This document shows, piece after piece, positions 60,733-64,000 of a DNA stretch of 64,000 bases. The notes below the pieces were generated by a model. That model was given only the letters and a program-made list of their open reading frames with translations. It was not told where the DNA came from and ran no database searches. The DNA is taken from the NCBI RefSeq assembly GCF_947648125.1, contig NZ_CANSMR010000010.1:1-64000 (forward strand), in the 5' to 3' direction. Each line of letters starts with the position of its first letter. Positions within the stretch are counted from its first letter, which is position 1. This DNA is from an uncultured Bradyrhizobium sp. GTDB lineage: Bacteria > Pseudomonadota > Alphaproteobacteria > Rhizobiales > Xanthobacteraceae. The position numbers and the translations under genes are program-made.

Positions 60733-60871
60733 CCGTCATCCCCGCGCAAAGGCTTCGCCTTTGTCGCTGGAGGAGCGCCACAGGCGCGTCTCGAAGGATG
60801 CACGGCCACGCTGTTGCAGCCGGGCCGTCGTGCTTCGAGACGGCCGCTTTGCGGCCTCCTCAGCATGACGG
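60733..60871. repeat. Palindromic repeat between DUF2336 and PhyH-like genes
   Basis: The ends CCGTCAT (60733-60739) and ATGACGG (60865-60871) are inverted, with a second pair of arms around GTCTCGAAGGATGCACGGCC and GGCCGTCGTGCTTCGAGAC (about 60788-60850). GCAAAGGCTTCGCCTTTG and CCGCTTTGCGG are local hairpins. This type of mosaic repeat is familiar in Bradyrhizobium genomes. Confidence 0.85.
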
Positions 60872-60956
60872 ATCATAATGCATGCTTCCCAAACCCAGAA
60901 TCGTGCCGCTATGCTCACATGCAAGGCGCGACACAGCGCCAAACGGGGAGATCGCC

Positions 60957-61796
60957 ATGCTGACGGACGCCGATATCCAATCGCACGCCGAGCGGATCCG
61001 CGACGACGGATACACCGTGATCGAGCGCGCCGCCTCGCCGGACCTGGTCGAGGGATTGAAGGATGCGGTGCAAAGAATCGAGAGCGAGCACAATCTCGCA
61101 CCTGCCAGGACATCGTTCGAGGGTTTCAAGACGCTGCGCATCAACAACCTCCTGACCTATGACGATCTGTTCTGGGAGGTGCCGCTGCATGAGAACGTGC
61201 TGCCGGTGGTCGAGCGCGTGCTGGACAGGGAATGCCTGCTGTCGTCGTTCTGCTCGCTGGTGCTCGGCCCCGGCCAGGAGGCGCAGCCGATCCATGAAGA
61301 CACCCAGTTGATCCCGCTGCCGCGGCCGCACATCCCGATCACGATCAATGCGATCTGGGCGCTGTCCGATTTCCGCGACGACAACGGCGCGACGCGGATC
61401 ATTCCGCGCAGCCACACATTCGATTCGTCGCCGGAATACGGCAAGGATTACGACGCCGTCACCGCGACCATGCCGGCCGGCAGCGTGATGCTGTTCGACA
61501 GCGCGCTGTGGCATGGCGGCGGCGCCAACACCAGCGACGCCAGGCGCTTTGCGTTTTCATGCGCCTATTGCTGGGGCTGGATGCGGCAGCAGGAGAATCT
61601 GCAGCTCGGCATTCCCCGCGAGACCGCGGTCCGCTTTCCGCGCCGCCTGCAGGAATTGTGCGGCTACAGCGTCTACAAGGGCCAGTTCGGCCACATCGAC
61701 AATCACGATCCGATCGAGCTGCTCGGTCGCGAACGCGGCAAGCGCATGGTCTGGGAAGCGACCGACGTCAGGAAGGCGCGGATGGCCAATCAGTAG
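60957..61796 (+). CDS. Phytanoyl-CoA dioxygenase family protein
   Basis: A 279-residue non-heme iron oxygenase of the PhyH type, using 2-oxoglutarate. It has RDDGYTVIERAASPDLVEGL near the N-terminus, iron ligands in QPIHEDTQLIP (HxD) and the distal histidine in SALWHGGGANTS, followed by the Arg-containing segment DARRFAFSCAYCWGW that could bind 2-oxoglutarate. The substrate is unknown. The ATG at 60957 has GGGGAGATCGCC upstream, so the longer reading from 60882 is rejected. It converges on trmB. Confidence 0.88.
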   Translation: MLTDADIQSHAERIRDDGYTVIERAASPDLVEGLKDAVQRIESEHNLAPARTSFEGFKTLRINNLLTYDDLFWEVPLHENVLPVVERVLDRECLLSSFCSLVLGPGQEAQPIHEDTQLIPLPRPHIPITINAIWALSDFRDDNGATRIIPRSHTFDSSPEYGKDYDAVTATMPAGSVMLFDSALWHGGGANTSDARRFAFSCAYCWGWMRQQENLQLGIPRETAVRFPRRLQELCGYSVYKGQFGHIDNHDPIELLGRERGKRMVWEATDVRKARMANQ

Positions 61797-61800
61797 CCAC

Positions 61801-61888
61801 GTCATGCCCGGGCTCGTCCCGGGCATCCACGTCTTTAACGTCGCGTAGAAAGAAAGACGTGGATGGCCGGGTCAAGCCCGGCCATGAC
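61801..61888. repeat. Palindromic repeat between PhyH-like gene and trmB
   Basis: GTCATGCCCGGGCTCGTCCC (left end) and GTCAAGCCCGGCCATGAC (right end) are imperfect inverted arms, with ATCCACGTCTTT/AAAGACGTGGAT as perfect inner arms. It fills the convergent gap. The GGCCGGG arm resembles the hairpin at 43568-43590. Confidence 0.88.
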
Positions 61889-61894
61889 AAGATG

Positions 61895-62632
61895 TTAGAG
61901 TCTTCGAAATCGCAAATACGCCGCCTTGCGCCCTTCGCGCTCGGCCTTGGCGCCGTAGCGCGTCATGGTGTAGTCCGGCCACGGCTGCTGCCAATCGATC
62001 GCGCGCTCGGCGAGCCAGGCGAAGTCGGGCGAGCGCATCAGATGCGCGAGCGTCCAGGCGCAGTAATCGTCGATGTCGCTGACGAAGCGGAATTCGCCGC
62101 CCGGCGGCAGCAGCCGGGTCATCGCCGCGACCGTTGCATCCTGCACGAAGCGCCGCTTCCAGTGCCGCCGCTTCGGCCAGGGATCGGGATGAATCAGGTC
62201 GATGCGCGCCAGCGAGCGCGCTGGCGCCCAGGCCAGCAGCTCGGCGGCGTCGCCGGCGAACAGGCGGATGTTGCCGATATTCAACGCCTCGATCTGGGTC
62301 AGGATCTTGGCCATCCCGTTGACATAGGGCTCGCAGCCGATGAAGCCGGTCGCCGGAAATGCCTGCGCTTCCGCGATCAAATGCTCGCCGCCGCCGAAGC
62401 CGATCTCGAGCCTGACATTCGCGATGCCGTCATCGAACAGTTCGGTCAGCGCCTCGGGCGCGGGCGCCGCGATGTCGAGCGAAAGATGCGGCAGCAGATT
62501 GTCGATCAGGTCGGCCTGGTGCGCACGCAGTCTGTGGCCCTTGCGTCGCCCGAAGAACGAGCCGCGCGAATGGGCCACCGCGCCATCGTCGGAAGAATCG
62601 CGATCGTCGCTGTCGTTCGGAGCCGGGGTCAT
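61895..62632 (-). CDS. trmB: tRNA (guanine(46)-N7)-methyltransferase
   Basis: TrmB methylates N7 of G46 in the tRNA variable loop, using SAM. The 245-residue protein has FFGRRKGHRLRAHQADLID, the SAM-binding LEIGFGGGEHLIAEA, GCEPYVNGMAKIL, the catalytic IHPDPWPKRRHWKRRF and the C-terminal LTRYGAKA-like MTRYGAKAEREG. It starts within the M20 peptidase stop (ATGA). Confidence 0.96.
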   Translation of the reverse strand: MTPAPNDSDDRDSSDDGAVAHSRGSFFGRRKGHRLRAHQADLIDNLLPHLSLDIAAPAPEALTELFDDGIANVRLEIGFGGGEHLIAEAQAFPATGFIGCEPYVNGMAKILTQIEALNIGNIRLFAGDAAELLAWAPARSLARIDLIHPDPWPKRRHWKRRFVQDATVAAMTRLLPPGGEFRFVSDIDDYCAWTLAHLMRSPDFAWLAERAIDWQQPWPDYTMTRYGAKAEREGRKAAYLRFRRL

Positions 62633-63753
62633 CGCAGCGTCTGATAGAGACGGTAGAGCAGCCGCGCGCGCGGCTCGATCGACGAGATGTAGAGCTGCTC
62701 GTAATGGGTATGCGCGCCCTTGCCATCGACGCCGAGGCCATCGAGCGTTGCGGTATGCGGTGCGGTGAAATTGCCGTCGGAGCCGCCGCCGGTGAACACA
62801 TCAATCAGCTCGAAGCCGAGTTCGCCTGCAAGCTCCCTGGCGTGTTCGTAGAGTGCGGCGCCGGCATTGCTCTTCTCATAGGGCGGACGGTTCAATTCGC
62901 CGGTCACCTTCACGGTGACGCCGTCGGTGCGCGAGGTGATTCCGAGGATCTTCGGCACCAGCTCGTCGGCGTCGGCCATGGTCGGCACGCGCATGTCGAC
63001 TTCGGCATAGGCCTCTTCGGCGATCACGTTCGGCTTGGTGCCGCCGCGCACCACGCCGACATTGACGGTGACGCCGCGCTTGAGATCGTTCATCGCCTCG
63101 AGCGCCAGGATCACATGGCCGAGTTCCCGGATCGCGCTGCGCCCGTCCTCGGGGCGCGTGCCGGCATGTGCCGGCGCGCCCTTGATGTGCACGTCGAAGC
63201 GCGCGACGCCCTTGCGCCCGGTGACGATCTTGCCGCCGTCGCGCGCCGGCTCGGTCACCAATACGTATTTGGCCTTGCGGCCTTCGGCCTCGATCAGCGC
63301 CCGCGAGGTCGGGCTGCCGATCTCCTCGTCCGATACGTAGAGCTGGGTGACGCCGAGCGGCGGGCGCACGTCGTCGGCGCAGATCTGCCGGAATGCGTGA
63401 TAGGCGAGATAGGCGCCGCCCTTCATGTCGTAGATGCCCGGGCCGAATGCGCTGTCGCCTTCGATCTTGAATGGTAACCGTTCGATGAATCCCATCGGAT
63501 GAACTGTGTCGAGATGGCTCAACACCAGAATGCCCGGCGCGTCCTGCCCCCAGGACGAGCGCGTCACCAGGTGATCGCCACAGCCGTCGCGTCCCGCAAC
63601 GCGGTCGACGGTGGCCGGCAGGTCGCGATATTCAGACGCGACGAGATCAGCCAGCTTGTTGACCTGATCCGGCCGCTCCGTCGGAGATTCGATTTCGACC
63701 CAACGGCGAATGCCATCGAGGATAGCAGCGGTTTCGAACGGATTGCTGGACAT
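62629..63753 (-). CDS. M20 family metallopeptidase (glutamate carboxypeptidase-like)
   Basis: A 374-residue di-zinc hydrolase of the CPG2-like M20 family. Metal ligands are visible in VLSHLDTVHPMG (HxD), GIYDMKGGAYLAYH (Asp) and DEEIGSPTSR (the catalytic Glu and bridging Glu), with the dimerisation lid between. GGGSDGNFTAPHT near the C-terminus holds the last ligands. It probably removes C-terminal residues, or acyl groups, from small peptides; the substrate is unknown. It overlaps trmB by four bases. Promoter sequences must lie in the repeat-rich gap beyond 63753. Confidence 0.92.
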   Translation of the reverse strand: MSSNPFETAAILDGIRRWVEIESPTERPDQVNKLADLVASEYRDLPATVDRVAGRDGCGDHLVTRSSWGQDAPGILVLSHLDTVHPMGFIERLPFKIEGDSAFGPGIYDMKGGAYLAYHAFRQICADDVRPPLGVTQLYVSDEEIGSPTSRALIEAEGRKAKYVLVTEPARDGGKIVTGRKGVARFDVHIKGAPAHAGTRPEDGRSAIRELGHVILALEAMNDLKRGVTVNVGVVRGGTKPNVIAEEAYAEVDMRVPTMADADELVPKILGITSRTDGVTVKVTGELNRPPYEKSNAGAALYEHARELAGELGFELIDVFTGGGSDGNFTAPHTATLDGLGVDGKGAHTHYEQLYISSIEPRARLLYRLYQTLR

Positions 63754-63797
63754 GCTGTTGTCGTCGCCTGTGAATTCGCTTTGTCATTCAGCGCACG

Positions 63798-63950
63798 CTA
63801 GAGCCGTTTCCGTTCCGATGAATCGGAACGGGGCTCTAGATTCTTGTTTTGACGCGTTTTCTTCACGCGAACCGGTGTCCACTTCGCTCGAAAACGCTTT
63901 AGGGCATGATCTGGAAAAGTGTGACGCGGTTTTCCGGAAAGATCACGCTC
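63798..63950. repeat. Mosaic of three palindromic repeat units
   Basis: First unit: CTAGAGCCGTTTCCGTTCCGAT and its inverted partner ending GGCTCTAG (63798-63839). Second: the 46-bp repeat identical to 33272-33317 (63853-63898). Third: GGCATGATCTGGAAAA and TTTTCCGGAAAGATCACGCTC (63903-63950), similar to the arms upstream of divL. No gene is seen from 63754 to the window end. Confidence 0.85.
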
Positions 63951-64000
63951 TATCAAGGAGCTAAAGCGCGACGACGGTTCGATCGGAACTCGTCACGCCT

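Overview
The window is a chromosomal core region of an alphaproteobacterium, almost certainly Bradyrhizobium or a very close relative in the Nitrobacteraceae. The evidence is very high GC coding sequence, an Irr regulator carrying the Bradyrhizobium-type heme motif GCPWHD with its cysteine at residue 29, a FYDLN-acid protein beside tRNA-Ala, the aroA-cmk-rpsA and trpFBA-accD-folC gene orders, and many short palindromic intergenic repeats of the kinds seen in this group. No prophage, insertion sequence, integrase or CRISPR array is visible.

Layout. 1-13 kb: tRNA-Ala(GGC), a FYDLN-acid protein, aroA-cmk, rpsA, sppA, ihfB and a LapA-like membrane protein, then trpF-trpB-trpA, accD-folC and a metallophosphoesterase. 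13-20 kb (minus strand): addB-addA and trxA. 20.2-23.3 kb: a small accessory cassette (LysR regulator, BASS-type transporter, DUF2891 protein). 23.4-28.7 kb (minus): divL-like pseudo-kinase, a TsaE/AmgK-like fusion, a PilZ protein and a MurU-like nucleotidyltransferase. 29-33.2 kb (minus): ubiE-ubiB, and coaBC (with an N-terminal FitA-like DNA-binding domain) followed by dut. 33.4-43.6 kb: mutM, GNAT, gamma-glutamyltransferase, a degenerate trypsin-like protein, moeB, an aldo/keto reductase with divergent LysR, a 2-hydroxyacid dehydrogenase and an SH3 protein. 43.6-48.8 kb: irr divergent from fabA-fabB-fabV, then a GST and a GNAT. 49-59.5 kb (minus): the translation/RNA operon rimP-nusA-ylxR-infB-rbfA-truB-rpsO-pnp. 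59.6-63.8 kb: a DUF2336 protein, a PhyH-type dioxygenase, trmB and an M20 peptidase.

How the genes fit together. Most are housekeeping genes in tight operons with 4-base stop/start overlaps. The points that stand out are: (i) coaBC fused to a FitA-like ribbon-helix-helix domain, with a perfect 7-3-7 palindrome just upstream of its start, suggesting autoregulation by a former antitoxin; (ii) a DivL-type histidine-kinase homologue with tyrosine in place of the phospho-acceptor histidine, translationally coupled to a TsaE/AmgK fusion and near a MurU-like enzyme, which links cell-cycle control to cell-wall recycling; (iii) an AccD that has lost three of its four zinc cysteines; (iv) a terminator-like hairpin between the predicted promoter and first gene of the nus/infB operon; (v) palindromic elements in all eight convergent gene junctions; and (vi) a transporter/DUF2891/LysR cassette that seems to separate the murU-like gene from addBA.

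All calls come from reading the sequence. No alignments or searches were run. Starts were chosen from ribosome-binding sites, family N-termini and overlaps.
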